Origin: Dyadobacter sp. LHD-138
GTDB lineage: Bacteria > Bacteroidota > Bacteroidia > Cytophagales > Spirosomataceae
Reading direction: 5' to 3'
Length of the DNA: 64,000 bases
NCBI RefSeq assembly: GCF_030929615.1
Contig: NZ_JAVFVU010000008.1
Span: 186,001 to 250,000, forward strand
A program made the translations under genes and the position numbers. Within the stretch, counting starts at the first letter, position 1; every line of letters begins with the position of its first letter. Below the pieces are notes generated by a model that saw only the letters and a list, made by a program, of their open reading frames with translations, had not been told where the DNA came from and ran no database searches. Of the stretch, positions 1-9,076 are shown piece after piece.

Positions 1-560
1 ACATAGGTACAAAACAACATCAGCGGGATCATGGAAAGGCTAATGATCGACAATTTCCAGTCCGTATAAAACATCACCCCGATGATCAAAACCAGTTGCA
101 GGATATCGCCTGCTATCGCCGCCATACCATCACTAAACACATTGGAAAGCGTTTCTACATCAGAAATAGTCCTGGTAACCAGACGGCCGATCGGCGTATT
201 GTCGAAAAATTTCAAGCGCAAACCGATAATCTTTTCGTAAAGCTGAACCCGGATATCACGAATAATATACTGCCCAAGCCAGCCAGCCATGTACGTGTTC
301 CAAAACTGAACAAATCCCTGGACAATCAACACCACCACCATAACAACCAGCATTAACGCCAGCTGGTTATAATTTCCCTCCGCAATTGGTTTGTCAATAG
401 TATATTTTATCAAAAGCGGCGTCAAAGGCGCAAGCACCGCGTTGATCATGATGATGCCGATCAACAAATAAAACTGCTTCTCGTATGGCCTAACGAACGT
501 ATATAAACGTTTAAGAGTTGAAAGATCAAATATCTGGCCGCTTTTGGTTTCCTGATTCAC
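1..560 (-). CDS. ABC transporter transmembrane/ATP-binding protein (N-terminal part, cut by window edge)
   Basis: Reading the minus strand from a GTG at 560 gives about 186 residues beginning VNQETKSGQIFDLSTL and continuing to the window edge. The segment holds hydrophobic helices separated by the phrase FFDNTPIGRLVTRTISDVE, which is the classic intracellular-loop signature of MsbA/LmrA-type type I exporter half-transporters (ABC membrane domain). The ATP-binding domain would lie to the left of the window. No ATG is in frame before an upstream stop, so GTG 560 (or TTG 605) must be the start. It is divergent from the DUF4126 gene at 765. The exported substrate (lipid, drug or peptide) cannot be told from this part. 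The family assignment is secure; the exact start is not. Confidence 0.85.
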   Translation of the reverse strand, partial: MNQETKSGQIFDLSTLKRLYTFVRPYEKQFYLLIGIIMINAVLAPLTPLLIKYTIDKPIAEGNYNQLALMLVVMVVVLIVQGFVQFWNTYMAGWLGQYIIRDIRVQLYEKIIGLRLKFFDNTPIGRLVTRTISDVETLSNVFSDGMAAIAGDILQLVLIIGVMFYTDWKLSIISLSMIPLMLFCTY

Positions 561-764
561 AGACTGGTGGTTGTTTATTCTGGTTTTCTTGCTGACGAAA
601 ATCAAGCAGTACGATCATGCTCATTAAACACAGCGCATTCACTTATATCTACTGATCAACAACGAAAAAGTAAAATTCGTCACCAAAGAAACGAAGAATT
701 CATTTTTTTGTCTAACTTTCTTCACGGTCTTCCTCTCAAATCATGTTTTCAAACCACTACGGCC

Positions 765-1322
765 ATGGAAGTTTTTCTTAGTATCTGTCTCGGATTAGGT
801 CTTAGTGCAAGCAGTGGTTTTCGGGTATTCCTCCCCATGCTCCTTGCCAATATTGCAGCCATGAGCGGCTGGATTTCACCGGCTGAAAGTTTTGCATGGC
901 TGGCCACCTGGCCTGCATTTTTTGCATTACTCACGGCAACCATCGCGGAAATAGGAGGTTATTATGTCCCGTTCATCGATAATCTGCTCGATACCATTGC
1001 CACACCAGCCGCGATCATCGCCGGTACCTTGCTGTCGACTTCTTTCATACAGATCGACAATCCCGTGCTGCACTGGGGCCTGGGACTTATTCTGGGTGGC
1101 GGAACGGCGGGCATGGTTCAGGTGGGTACGGGTCTGCTGCGGTTATTGTCGTCTAAAACAACGGCAGGGTTAGGAAATCCGGTGGTGTCCACCGCTGAAA
1201 ACGTTGCCTCTTTCGGTCTATCAGGACTCGCCATTTTTTTGCCAATAATCGCCATGGTGCTGGTAGTTCTGCTGATTTTATGGCTTTTTAGAAAAATAGC
1301 CAATTTAAGAAAAACAAAATAG
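765..1322 (+). CDS. DUF4126 family membrane protein
   Basis: The product is 185 residues from the ATG at 765 (MEVFLSICLGLGLSASSGFR). The same frame is open further upstream, but that part is polar and does not resemble a protein. It has four to five hydrophobic segments with the glycine-rich, small-residue pattern of DUF4126 proteins: an ASSGFRVFLPML start, a central PFIDNLLDTIATPAAIIAGT stretch, and a final long helix followed by a basic tail. DUF4126 members are inner-membrane proteins of unknown role. The stop is only 9 bases before the AraC-type regulator, so the two are probably co-transcribed. I see nothing to indicate what it transports or senses. The family call is by pattern recognition. 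Confidence 0.7.
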   Translation: MEVFLSICLGLGLSASSGFRVFLPMLLANIAAMSGWISPAESFAWLATWPAFFALLTATIAEIGGYYVPFIDNLLDTIATPAAIIAGTLLSTSFIQIDNPVLHWGLGLILGGGTAGMVQVGTGLLRLLSSKTTAGLGNPVVSTAENVASFGLSGLAIFLPIIAMVLVVLLILWLFRKIANLRKTK

Positions 1323-1331
1323 CGTACTTTC

Positions 1332-2249
1332 ATGTCTGATGCCATACCAGTTCATTCGCTTCCAAAGTCGCAAAGTCCGGTTCCGGCACTCAAAATTTAC
1401 AGATTTAAAAACAGCAACGAAATCACGGCACAAGCACCCGAAGCGTTACCCATAACGCCTCTTCCGACGGACACGCCGCATCGTCATACCTATTACGAGA
1501 TTCTTTTTATTGAGGAAGGTCAGGGATTTCACGAGATTGATTTCCATTCCTATACCATGCAAGGTACGGGGATGCACTTTATCACACCCGGCCAGGTACA
1601 TCTGCTCACTTTTGCAGCGCCTTGCCAGGGATTTATTGTGGCCTTTTCAGAAGATTTTTATACTTTTTACAATCCAACCAGCCCGGCCTTATCGCATTTC
1701 CCCTTTTTCCAGATTAATAAACGACAGCCTGTTCTCCGGTTAACAGATACCGAGCGTCACTATTTTCACAACATGCTGGAAAACATGGTAGAAGACCACC
1801 TGGGAAAAGATACCGACCAGAACATGCTTGGACAGTACCTGGGTTTGTTGTTGCAAAAATGTGCCATCATCAATCAAAAAGCGGTACATACAATGACCAA
1901 CACTAGTTCCTCCATACCTGAAATGGTCGGGCGTTTTCAGGAACTGGTGGAAAAAAATTTCAGGGAAATGCACGAAGTACAGCAGTATGCAACCATCCTG
2001 AATGTTTCTCCCGACTATTTGAGCAAGATCGTAAAACGATTCCTTGGCGTACAAACGCAGGAATACATCCTGGATAAGCTGCTTTTAGAGGCCAAACGCC
2101 TCCTGGTTTTTACCAACCTCAGCAGTAAGGAAATTGCTTACCACATCCACATGGACGACCCCTCCTACTTTGGACGGATCTTCAAACGCAAATCAGGACT
2201 GACCCCAAACGAATACCGCGAACATGTTCGGAAAAGTACCATTTTTTAA
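1332..2249 (+). CDS. AraC family transcriptional regulator
   Basis: This 305-residue protein has two parts. The N-terminal half is a cupin-type sensor with the histidine-rich entry HRHTYYEILFIEEG near residues 51-63 and a PGQVHLLTF strand near 86-94. The C-terminal 100 residues form the AraC double helix-turn-helix, with HEVQQYATILNVSPDYLSKI followed by SSKEIAYHIHMDDPSYFGRI and the usual FKRKSGLTPNEYR ending. Such proteins bind a small molecule, often a sugar or uronate, and activate nearby operons. The catabolic cluster begins 90 bases downstream with its own promoter at 2262-2292, so that cluster is the natural target. The ligand is unknown. Confidence 0.9.
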   Translation: MSDAIPVHSLPKSQSPVPALKIYRFKNSNEITAQAPEALPITPLPTDTPHRHTYYEILFIEEGQGFHEIDFHSYTMQGTGMHFITPGQVHLLTFAAPCQGFIVAFSEDFYTFYNPTSPALSHFPFFQINKRQPVLRLTDTERHYFHNMLENMVEDHLGKDTDQNMLGQYLGLLLQKCAIINQKAVHTMTNTSSSIPEMVGRFQELVEKNFREMHEVQQYATILNVSPDYLSKIVKRFLGVQTQEYILDKLLLEAKRLLVFTNLSSKEIAYHIHMDDPSYFGRIFKRKSGLTPNEYREHVRKSTIF

Positions 2250-2261
2250 CAAAAATGTACC

Positions 2262-2292
2262 TTGATGACACATATCCAGAAACATATCTTTG
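2262..2292 (+). promoter_or_regulatory. Bacteroidota-type promoter of the catabolic operon
   Basis: A TTG at 2262-2264 is followed after 20 bases by TATCTTTG at 2285-2292. This matches the Bacteroidota housekeeping consensus (TTG or TTTG, 19-21 bases, then TAnnTTTG). Transcription would begin near 2299, leaving a leader of about 40 bases before the ATG at 2340. The site sits just after the AraC gene, consistent with activation by that regulator, though I cannot identify an AraC half-site. Confidence 0.65.
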
Positions 2293-2339
2293 TATTATCC
2301 TAAAATAAAAAGGCTAAATAATACTTTTGATATCAGATC

Positions 2340-3761
2340 ATGGAGATTCGTAACGACCTGTCCGCAGCATCGCTTCAACCGAAAATAGATCGGTTGTGGC
2401 AACTTTCAGCTGAGAAAATTAACCTTATTTCAAATGAGTACGACACCTCGAAAGGTTCTCCTATTTTTACCGTCAACGGAAAGTATACCACCCGCGGATG
2501 GACTGAATGGACGCAGGGATTTCAGTATGGTGCCGAAGTTTTACAATTCGATGTCACAGACGACGAATCATTTTTGGAAAAAGCCCGAAAAAATACCGTC
2601 GATTACATGGCGTCGCACGTCGGACACTTCGGGGTTCATGACCATGGATTCAATAATGTGAGTACCTATGGCAACCTGCTGCGCCTGATGAACGAAGGCC
2701 GCATCGCCGAAAATAAATGGGAGCGGGATTTTTACGAAATAGCACTGAAAATCTCAGGTGCGGTACAGGCAAAACGCTGGACCAACACCCGAGACGGCCA
2801 GGGTTATATCCACTCTTTCAACGGCCCGCATTCCTTGTTCGTCGATACCATCCGTTCCGTTCGGGCCCTTATGGTTTCACATTTGCTGGGACACGGTTTG
2901 ATGGGTGAAAATGATGTCAAAACCAGTTTGCTCGAAAGAGGGACTTATCATTCGCTGGCAACGGCAAAATATTCCGTCTTTTACGGAGAAGGCCGTGATA
3001 GCTATGATTTATGGGGAAGAACCGCACATGAAAGCGTATTTAACACCAACGACGGAAACTTCCGCTGCCCGAATTCACAACAAGGTTTTTCAGGATTTAC
3101 AACCTGGACACGCGGACTTGCCTGGGCAATGACCGGATTTGCGGAGCAGCTTGAGTCGCTTCCTTTATTCTCGGATGATGAACTGGCATCTGTGGGAGGC
3201 CGTCAGCTGATCGAGGAAATATATTTGAAAGCAGCCAAAGCAACCTGTGATTTTTACATCGCAAACACCGCTGCCGACGGAATTCCCTACTGGGACACCG
3301 GAGCTCCCGAACTGTACAAATTGGGAGACTACACAAGCCGTGCTTCCGATCCTTATAACAATTTTGAACCTATCGACAGTTCAGCAGCCGCCATCGGTGC
3401 CCAGGGATTATTACGGTTGGGAAAATATTTGAATGACAAAAATGCCACAGAAGAAGGAAATAAATACTGGCAGGCAGGACTTACAACGTTAAACACCCTG
3501 TTTGGAGAGCCTTATTTATCGACGGATCCAACGCACCAGGGACTCATCCTGCATTCGGTTTATCACCGTCCAAATGGCTGGGATAATATTCCGGCAGGGC
3601 AAAAGGTACCAAACGGCGAATCCAGCATGTGGGGCGACTATCACGCCCGTGAAGTAGCCCTGTATCTGCACAGAATCAACAAGGGGCTGCCGTATTACAC
3701 ATATCTGGGCGCGGTAAGATCATTGTCAATGACCAACGCATCATTAACAATTAATCCTTAA
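2340..3761 (+). CDS. GH88-like unsaturated glucuronyl hydrolase, cytoplasmic
   Basis: The 473-residue protein resembles the (alpha/alpha)6-barrel glycoside hydrolases of family GH88 (unsaturated glucuronyl/galacturonyl hydrolases). Markers are TRGWTEWTQGF near 51-61, the acidic VHDHGF near 99-104 where the family has its first key Asp, FVDTIRSVRAL near 167-177 where the second Asp is expected, TTWTRGLAWAMTGF, PYWDTGAP, and IDSSAAAIGAQGLLRL. The C-terminus carries SSMWGDYHAREVALYL, close to the family's GDYYFLEAL ending. There is no signal peptide, so it should act in the cytoplasm on an imported, probably 4,5-unsaturated uronide. It opens a five-gene run with isomerase, two dehydrogenases and a permease. 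The fold call is firm; the true substrate is inferred. Confidence 0.75.
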   Translation: MEIRNDLSAASLQPKIDRLWQLSAEKINLISNEYDTSKGSPIFTVNGKYTTRGWTEWTQGFQYGAEVLQFDVTDDESFLEKARKNTVDYMASHVGHFGVHDHGFNNVSTYGNLLRLMNEGRIAENKWERDFYEIALKISGAVQAKRWTNTRDGQGYIHSFNGPHSLFVDTIRSVRALMVSHLLGHGLMGENDVKTSLLERGTYHSLATAKYSVFYGEGRDSYDLWGRTAHESVFNTNDGNFRCPNSQQGFSGFTTWTRGLAWAMTGFAEQLESLPLFSDDELASVGGRQLIEEIYLKAAKATCDFYIANTAADGIPYWDTGAPELYKLGDYTSRASDPYNNFEPIDSSAAAIGAQGLLRLGKYLNDKNATEEGNKYWQAGLTTLNTLFGEPYLSTDPTHQGLILHSVYHRPNGWDNIPAGQKVPNGESSMWGDYHAREVALYLHRINKGLPYYTYLGAVRSLSMTNASLTINP

Positions 3762-3815
3762 CCATTAAAAATTCCCCCGTCGTCATTAACCATTCATCAT
3801 TAACCATTAAAAAAG

Positions 3816-4631
3816 ATGTCTCTCGATCGCTGCTGTATTCATACCATTACGACAAAACCATGGGCGCTGCCCGAGGCGGTTGAGAAATATGCGGCTGCCG
3901 GAGTTAAAGGGATCAGCGTCTGGCAGAATGCGACCGAGGGAATTGGTCCACGTCGTGCCGGAGAGATCATCCGCGGGGCCGGGCTTGAAATTGTTTCTTA
4001 TGTCCGTGGCGGCTTTTTCCCCCATACCAGCAGTGCCGGACGTGCACGAGCGATTGATCACAATAAAAAGTTACTTGAAGAGGCCGCAACTTTGGGTGCA
4101 CCGATGATCGTGCTGGTTTGCGGGGCCTCTCCGGACCAATCGCTGGATGTTTCCAGAAATCAGATTAGGGAAGGGATTGAAGCCATTTTACCATTAGCCG
4201 AAAAACTTAACGTAAAACTTGCCATAGAGCCGTTACACCCGATGTACGCCGCGGACCGTTCTGCGATCAACACACTTGGACAGGCCAATGATATGGCAGA
4301 ATTTTTCAGATCGGATTATGTGGGTGTTGCCGTGGATGTCTATCACTTATGGTGGGACCAGGATCTGGAAAAAGAAATAATCCGCTGCGGAGCCAACGGA
4401 AATCTTTTTGCCTACCACGTTTGCGACTGGAAAGTAAATACCATCGATCTGTTAAACGACCGCGGGCTGATGGGAGAAGGCTGTATTGACCTCAAAAAAA
4501 TCCGGGGCTGGGTTGAATCTACCGGTTTTAACGGTTTTTGCGAGGTTGAGATTTTCTCCAATATCCACTGGGCGAAAGACCAGGATATTTTCCTGAAAGA
4601 AATTACCGACGCTTTTGTTCAACATGTTTAA
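3816..4631 (+). CDS. Sugar phosphate isomerase/epimerase family TIM-barrel protein
   Basis: The 271-residue protein belongs to the xylose-isomerase-like/AP-endonuclease-2 TIM-barrel family (IolE, IolI, hydroxypyruvate isomerase and tagatose epimerase relatives). Visible metal-site motifs are LAIEPLHPMYAADRSAINT (metal Glu), VGVAVDVYHLWWDQDL (Asp and His), YHVCDW, and GFCEVEIFSN at the C-terminal strand (Glu). It would catalyse aldose-ketose isomerisation, epimerisation or dehydration of a keto-sugar. It starts 54 bases after the GH88-like gene, across an AT-rich spacer with repeated 'cattaacc' words, and precedes a Gfo/Idh/MocA dehydrogenase, a pairing typical of inositol- and keto-sugar-type pathways. 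The specific reaction cannot be read from sequence. Confidence 0.82.
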   Translation: MSLDRCCIHTITTKPWALPEAVEKYAAAGVKGISVWQNATEGIGPRRAGEIIRGAGLEIVSYVRGGFFPHTSSAGRARAIDHNKKLLEEAATLGAPMIVLVCGASPDQSLDVSRNQIREGIEAILPLAEKLNVKLAIEPLHPMYAADRSAINTLGQANDMAEFFRSDYVGVAVDVYHLWWDQDLEKEIIRCGANGNLFAYHVCDWKVNTIDLLNDRGLMGEGCIDLKKIRGWVESTGFNGFCEVEIFSNIHWAKDQDIFLKEITDAFVQHV

Positions 4632-4705
4632 TAAAAGCACAAGCTTCAAAAAATCTGAATTATCTATAAGCTAAAAGCTAATAGCCAACCACTAAAACCT
4701 AAAAA

Positions 4706-5851
4706 ATGACGACTCATACCATTGGCATTATCATGAACGGCGTAACGGGCCGTATGGGAACGAACCAGCATTTACTTCGTTCCATCAAAGCAATTATTGA
4801 ACAAGGCGGTGTTAAAATTTCAGCTGATGAAATTATTATGCCCGATCCCATCCTGGTTGGCCGAAACCTGGCCAAGCTCGAAGCATTGGGAAAACAATCC
4901 AATATCACAAAATTCACAACGGATCTGGATTCTGTGTTAGCCGATCCTCATTATCAGATTTATTTCGATGCACAGGTTACCGGCCGCAGAGCTCCGGCGA
5001 TAAAAAAAGCGATTCTCGCTGGAAAACATATTTACTGTGAAAAGCCAACCGGCACAACGACCGAAGAAGCACTGGAACTTTTCGAACTGGCCACCGCAGC
5101 CGGATTAAAAAACGGGGTGGTCCAGGATAAGTTATGGCTTCCGGGTATGCTAAAATTAAAACGATTGATGGAAAACGGCTTTTTCGGAAAAATTCTTTCC
5201 GTTCGCGGGGAATTTGGCTACTGGGTTTTTGAAGGTCATTCGGTTCCGGCGCAGCGTCCCTCATGGAATTACCGCAAGGAAGACGACGGCGGTATTATCG
5301 TCGATATGCTTTGCCACTGGCGTTATGTGCTGGACAATCTTTTCGGTAAAGTAAAAGCGGTTTCCTGCCTGGGCGCAACCCATATCCCCGAAAGAATTGA
5401 CGAGAACGGAAAGTCTTATAATTGTACTGCTGACGACGCCTGTTATGCCACTTTCGAGCTTGAAGACGATGTGATTGCGCAATTCAATTCATCCTGGACT
5501 GTACGTGTCCGCCGTGATGATTTGCTGACATTGCAGGTAGACGGCACAAAAGGATCGGCCGTTGCGGGTTTGCGTGAATGCTATACCCAACATTATGGCA
5601 ATACACCAAAGCCGGTATGGAATCCGGATATTGCGCAGCCTATTCCGTTTTTTGAAGGCTGGTCGAAGGTACCCGAGCAGGAGAATTTCGACAATGCTTT
5701 TAAAACGCAATGGGAGCTATTCCTTAAACACGTTGTAAAAGACACACCGTTCCCATGGGACCTCAAAGCCGGCGCACGTGGCGTTCAGCTGGCTGAAAAA
5801 GGTATCGAAAGCTGGGAAAAACGCCAGTGGGTAACCATTGACGAATTATAA
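4706..5851 (+). CDS. Gfo/Idh/MocA family NAD(P)-dependent oxidoreductase
   Basis: The 381-residue protein starts with an atypical nucleotide-binding loop, NGVTGRMG (residues 11-18). The CEKPTG motif (111-116) follows, whose Lys is the usual catalytic and substrate-binding residue of the Gfo/Idh/MocA family. The C-terminal half has [20 protein letters not shown], the metal-free HxxD-like substrate helix region of the family. It has no signal peptide, so it is cytoplasmic. Members oxidise or reduce a hydroxyl of a sugar or cyclitol with NAD(P). It lies between a TIM-barrel isomerase and an SDR in one direction, so the operon has two dehydrogenases acting on the same sugar skeleton. Confidence 0.88.
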   Translation: MTTHTIGIIMNGVTGRMGTNQHLLRSIKAIIEQGGVKISADEIIMPDPILVGRNLAKLEALGKQSNITKFTTDLDSVLADPHYQIYFDAQVTGRRAPAIKKAILAGKHIYCEKPTGTTTEEALELFELATAAGLKNGVVQDKLWLPGMLKLKRLMENGFFGKILSVRGEFGYWVFEGHSVPAQRPSWNYRKEDDGGIIVDMLCHWRYVLDNLFGKVKAVSCLGATHIPERIDENGKSYNCTADDACYATFELEDDVIAQFNSSWTVRVRRDDLLTLQVDGTKGSAVAGLRECYTQHYGNTPKPVWNPDIAQPIPFFEGWSKVPEQENFDNAFKTQWELFLKHVVKDTPFPWDLKAGARGVQLAEKGIESWEKRQWVTIDEL

Positions 5852-5883
5852 AAGTCTTTTCATAAATCACTTAAAATCATTTT

Positions 5884-6654
5884 ATGAAAAAGACAGCACT
5901 TATCACCGGAGGAAGTCGCGGAATCGGTTTTGGCATTGCCAAAGCACTGGCAAAAGAAGGTTACAACCTAGCCATCAACGGCGTACGTGACGAAGAAAAT
6001 GCCTCCGAAGCTTTGGAAGAACTCCGTCAGCTTGGCGCAGAGGTGGTTTACTGTCAGGGAAGTATCGCTTTGGCCGAAGACCGTGAAAGAATTATTGAGA
6101 AAGCATACAACGCTTTTGGACAGATCAATCTGCTCGTCAATAATGCCGGAATAGCACCCAGGGAGCGGATGGATTTACTGGAAACCACGCCTGAAAATTA
6201 TCAGGAGGTATTAACTACAAACCTGGAAGGGCCTTTTTTCTTTACCCAAAGTATTGCCCGCAAAATGGCTCATGCCAAGCAGAACAACCATGCTTTTGAG
6301 GCGACGATCATTTTTGTTACTTCCATTTCGGCTACGGTTGTTTCCATTAACCGGGGCGAATATTGCGTTTCAAAAGCCGGACTGGCAATGACGAGCGCAC
6401 TCTTTGCTGTGCGTATGGCTGAATACAGCATTCCTGTTTTCGAGATCCGTCCGGGCGTTATTGCAACCGATATGACTTCCAAAGTACAGGGCAAATATGA
6501 CGCGCTGTTCGAAAACGGCATGGCTTTGCAGCCACGGTGGGGTACGCCTGAGGATGTTGGAAAAGCCGTCGCATCGCTTACCCGAGGCGACTTCCCCTAC
6601 TCGACCGGCCAGGTGATCGGCGTGGATGGGGGGATGCTGATTGACAGACTGTAA
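5884..6654 (+). CDS. Short-chain dehydrogenase/reductase, FabG-like
   Basis: A classical 256-residue SDR. The cofactor loop TGGSRGIG is at residues 8-15, NNAG at 86-89, a catalytic Ser near 147-149, and Tyr160 with Lys164 in YCVSK. The C-terminal GQVIGVDGGM completes the pattern. Such proteins are often labelled 3-oxoacyl-ACP reductase, but next to sugar genes they usually act as sugar or uronate dehydrogenases, for example KduD-like. Here it follows the Gfo/Idh/MocA gene by 32 bases and belongs to the same operon. A role in reducing or oxidising a keto-uronate intermediate is plausible but not shown. Confidence 0.88.
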   Translation: MKKTALITGGSRGIGFGIAKALAKEGYNLAINGVRDEENASEALEELRQLGAEVVYCQGSIALAEDRERIIEKAYNAFGQINLLVNNAGIAPRERMDLLETTPENYQEVLTTNLEGPFFFTQSIARKMAHAKQNNHAFEATIIFVTSISATVVSINRGEYCVSKAGLAMTSALFAVRMAEYSIPVFEIRPGVIATDMTSKVQGKYDALFENGMALQPRWGTPEDVGKAVASLTRGDFPYSTGQVIGVDGGMLIDRL

Positions 6655-6950
6655 TGAGCTACTGGCTTTTAGCAGTTGACGATTAGCTCTTTGGCTCGTC
6701 GATATATTAGACCTGATCACGAATTCATTTGTACCGCTATCGGCAGTCTGCATTCGATTACGCGCCCCGGGGCTATCAGATTAATGCAGGAAATGGCATT
6801 TCGGACGACTGCTGATAGCCGAAAGCAAAATTGTCATACAATATTATTCGTGATAAGGTTTATTATTCGCACTTCCAAGTACGCTTTACGACAAAATATT
6901 CTAATGATCCAAACCAACGCCTAATTACTAATAGCTAACTCCTGAAAGCC
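6655..6950. other. 296-base operon spacer, no convincing gene
   Basis: This gap between the SDR and the transporter contains repeated short words (tagctaa, ggcttttagc, gctaatag) like those in the two shorter spacers upstream. A short open frame crosses it, but its composition is not protein-like. I see no hairpin strong enough for a terminator, so the MFS gene may still be part of the upstream operon. Confidence 0.5.
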
Positions 6951-8192
6951 ATGTCCGTCATTCCACAATCCCGTCCGTCCTTGTTATCGCAGCTTATGCA
7001 GGTGCCGGTTATTGTTGCTGCACTTGGTTATCTGGTGGACATGTATGATCTTTTTTTATTTAGTGTCGTGCGGGTACCCAGTCTTAAAGCACTGAATGTA
7101 GCCGATGACCAGCTTTTAACACAAGGCATAAAGTTGCTGAATTATCAGATGGCCGGTATGCTGATCGGCGGCGTGCTATGGGGCATTATTGCAGATAAAA
7201 AAGGACGCCTTTCGGTCCTTTTCGGCTCGATCATCATGTACTCACTTGCCAACATTGGCAATGGATTTGTGACCTCGGTGGATCAATACGCCATCCTCCG
7301 TTTCATAGCCGGCGTAGGTTTGGCCGGTGAGCTCGGAGCCGGCATAACGCTGGTCACGGAAGTATTGCCAAAGGAAATCCGCGGTTATGGCACAACGCTC
7401 GTTGCAACTTTGGGCGTACTAGGAGCCATTCTGGCCTATTTTGTGGCTGATCTTTTTGCCTGGCGTATATCCTATTTTGTCGGTGGCGGCATGGGTTTGA
7501 TACTTCTGGTGCTCAGATTCAATGTTTTTGAGTCCGGCATGTTTGAAAAAATAAAAGAGAAAAGCGTCGATAAAGGAAACATCCTGCTGATCATTGGTAA
7601 TGGAAAACGATTTGCCAAATACCTGATGGCCATTCTCGTTGGGCTTCCTATCTGGTTTGTCGTCGGCATCCTGATTACTTTTTCACCGGAATTTGGCAGT
7701 GCAAAAGGTGTTGTCGGCGTGAACGCGGGAAAAGCCGTTATGCTGGCTTTTTCAGGACAGGTTTTCGGAGACATCGCCAGCGGTTTATTAAGTCAATATT
7801 TACAAAGCAGAAAAAAAGTGATTGGGTTATTTATAGGCATGTCACTTTGCATGATGGCCGTCTATTTACTAATCCCGCTGCAAGACGCATTTTCCTTTTA
7901 CGCGGTTTGCGCGTTCCTTGGATTCTGTAATGGCTACTGGACTTTATTCATTACCATCGCAGCAGAACTTTTCGGAACAAATCTGCGGGCTACCGTGGCT
8001 ACCACCGTTCCCAACTTTGTTCGGGGTGCTACCATTCCGCTCGCGGCACTCTTCGTCCAGTTCAAACCCGATCTGGGCGTCATCAACAGCGGCCTTATGC
8101 TCGGTATTGCCACAGGTATTATCGCGTTGATCGCCTTATACTTCCTGGAAGAGACCTTTACCAAGGATATGAATTTTGTTGAGAAAAATTAA
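6951..8192 (+). CDS. MFS transporter, metabolite:proton symporter type
   Basis: A 413-residue major facilitator with about twelve hydrophobic helices. The loop between helices 2 and 3 has GVLWGIIADKKGRLSVL, the GxxxDxxGRR-type MFS signature. LRFIAGVGLAGELGAGITLVTEVLP corresponds to helices 4-5 of the sialate/aromatic-acid type symporters (AAHS/SHS subfamilies). It closes the catabolic gene run and is followed by a strong terminator at 8212-8248, so it is the likely entry route for the sugar acid processed by the upstream enzymes. The substrate is an inference from context. Confidence 0.85.
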   Translation: MSVIPQSRPSLLSQLMQVPVIVAALGYLVDMYDLFLFSVVRVPSLKALNVADDQLLTQGIKLLNYQMAGMLIGGVLWGIIADKKGRLSVLFGSIIMYSLANIGNGFVTSVDQYAILRFIAGVGLAGELGAGITLVTEVLPKEIRGYGTTLVATLGVLGAILAYFVADLFAWRISYFVGGGMGLILLVLRFNVFESGMFEKIKEKSVDKGNILLIIGNGKRFAKYLMAILVGLPIWFVVGILITFSPEFGSAKGVVGVNAGKAVMLAFSGQVFGDIASGLLSQYLQSRKKVIGLFIGMSLCMMAVYLLIPLQDAFSFYAVCAFLGFCNGYWTLFITIAAELFGTNLRATVATTVPNFVRGATIPLAALFVQFKPDLGVINSGLMLGIATGIIALIALYFLEETFTKDMNFVEKN

Positions 8193-8211
8193 GATTTGCA
8201 TAACATCAATC

Positions 8212-8248
8212 AAAAAGCAGTTTTCGGGCATCCGGAAGCTGCTTTTTT
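8212..8248 (+). terminator. Intrinsic terminator of the catabolic operon
   Basis: The arm AAAAAGCAGTTTTCGG pairs with CCGGAAGCTGCTTTTTT around a short loop, allowing G-U pairs, and ends in a run of six T. It lies 20 bases after the MFS stop codon. Confidence 0.85.
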
Positions 8249-8441
8249 GATGTATTTACGATTCACATACGGTCATTTGCCAAGCTTCTGTTTGCCGTTT
8301 AATTACTCATTCCGTTTTCAAACCACTTATCACCGGAAAGCCCCCATTCGTGTACTTTGCATTACATAGTACCTTCCATCACCTTACCTTTGATATGTAC
8401 TTTAAGATTAACAGTTAACAACAACATAAAAACATATAGCC

Positions 8442-8825
8442 ATGAAAAATTCAATCAAAACCTTCATCTGCGCATTCGCATTAGTTACTTCTGCTGCTTT
8501 CACCGCCTCTGCGGCCGATAAAGAAACAAAAAAATCGACCGGATTCGGGACGGGCATTTACACGACCAAAGCCGGAAAAATCAATGTGTTGGTCGATAAA
8601 GCCAATGCCGAAGCCAAGACTACCTTGCTTTTGAAAAACGATAAAGGCGACGTGGTTTACCGTGAAGTAATAGACAAAAATCTTCAAAAATTCGGACGCA
8701 CGTTAAATGTAAATGATCTGGAAGCAGGCAACTACGAAATTAATGTGATCAGCAATGGGGAAAAACAATCCAAATCCTTTAAGCTGACCGAACAAACAAC
8801 AGAACGAGTACTGAATATCCATTAA
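8442..8825 (+). CDS. Small secreted protein, first of two tandem paralogues
   Basis: A 127-residue protein with a clear signal peptide (cleavage after TASA near residue 24). The mature domain of about 100 residues is rich in beta-strand, with GFGTGIYTTKAGKINVLVDK, LLLKNDKGDVVYREVI, KFGRTLNVNDLEAGNYEI and a final strand. The strand pattern and the 'L..G.Y.I.V' turn resemble the Ig-like folds of Bacteroidota C-terminal secretion domains, but here the domain stands alone. A TACCTTTG element at 8385-8392 may be its -7 box. It has its own terminator. It is clearly homologous to the next gene. Function unknown; periplasmic or surface location inferred from the signal peptide. Confidence 0.85.
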   Translation: MKNSIKTFICAFALVTSAAFTASAADKETKKSTGFGTGIYTTKAGKINVLVDKANAEAKTTLLLKNDKGDVVYREVIDKNLQKFGRTLNVNDLEAGNYEINVISNGEKQSKSFKLTEQTTERVLNIH

Positions 8826-8880
8826 TAAAACAAAGCGGGTTCAGCCATTACAGAACCGATCTATTAGCCATCTCATAAGT

Positions 8881-8914
8881 AATAACCTCCCGCGAAACCG
8901 GGAGGTTATTTTGT
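8881..8914 (+). terminator. Intrinsic terminator after first small secreted gene
   Basis: AATAACCTCCCG pairs with CGGGAGGTTATT around a six-base loop, then TTTTG. The 12-bp perfect stem lies 55 bases after the stop codon at 8825. Confidence 0.88.
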
Positions 8915-9076
8915 TATTCACCTGTAAGTCACACAACTATAAAATATTTATTGAAATTTTTTATAAATATCCGTTGCCAAAAATGCAGAGATAACGACTA
9001 ATACGATGAAAGAATTAACGGAATCTCAAAGGTATTGAAGCAGATTACAATGAACCCAACATAAACTACATGCGTC

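Noticed and set aside
567..764. 66-codon upstream extension of the DUF4126 gene
   Set aside because: Polar, irregular sequence that does not fit the membrane-protein family; the ATG at 765 gives the expected N-terminus.
6676..6924. 82-codon frame in the SDR-MFS gap
   Set aside because: Low-complexity spacer text, no protein-like pattern.
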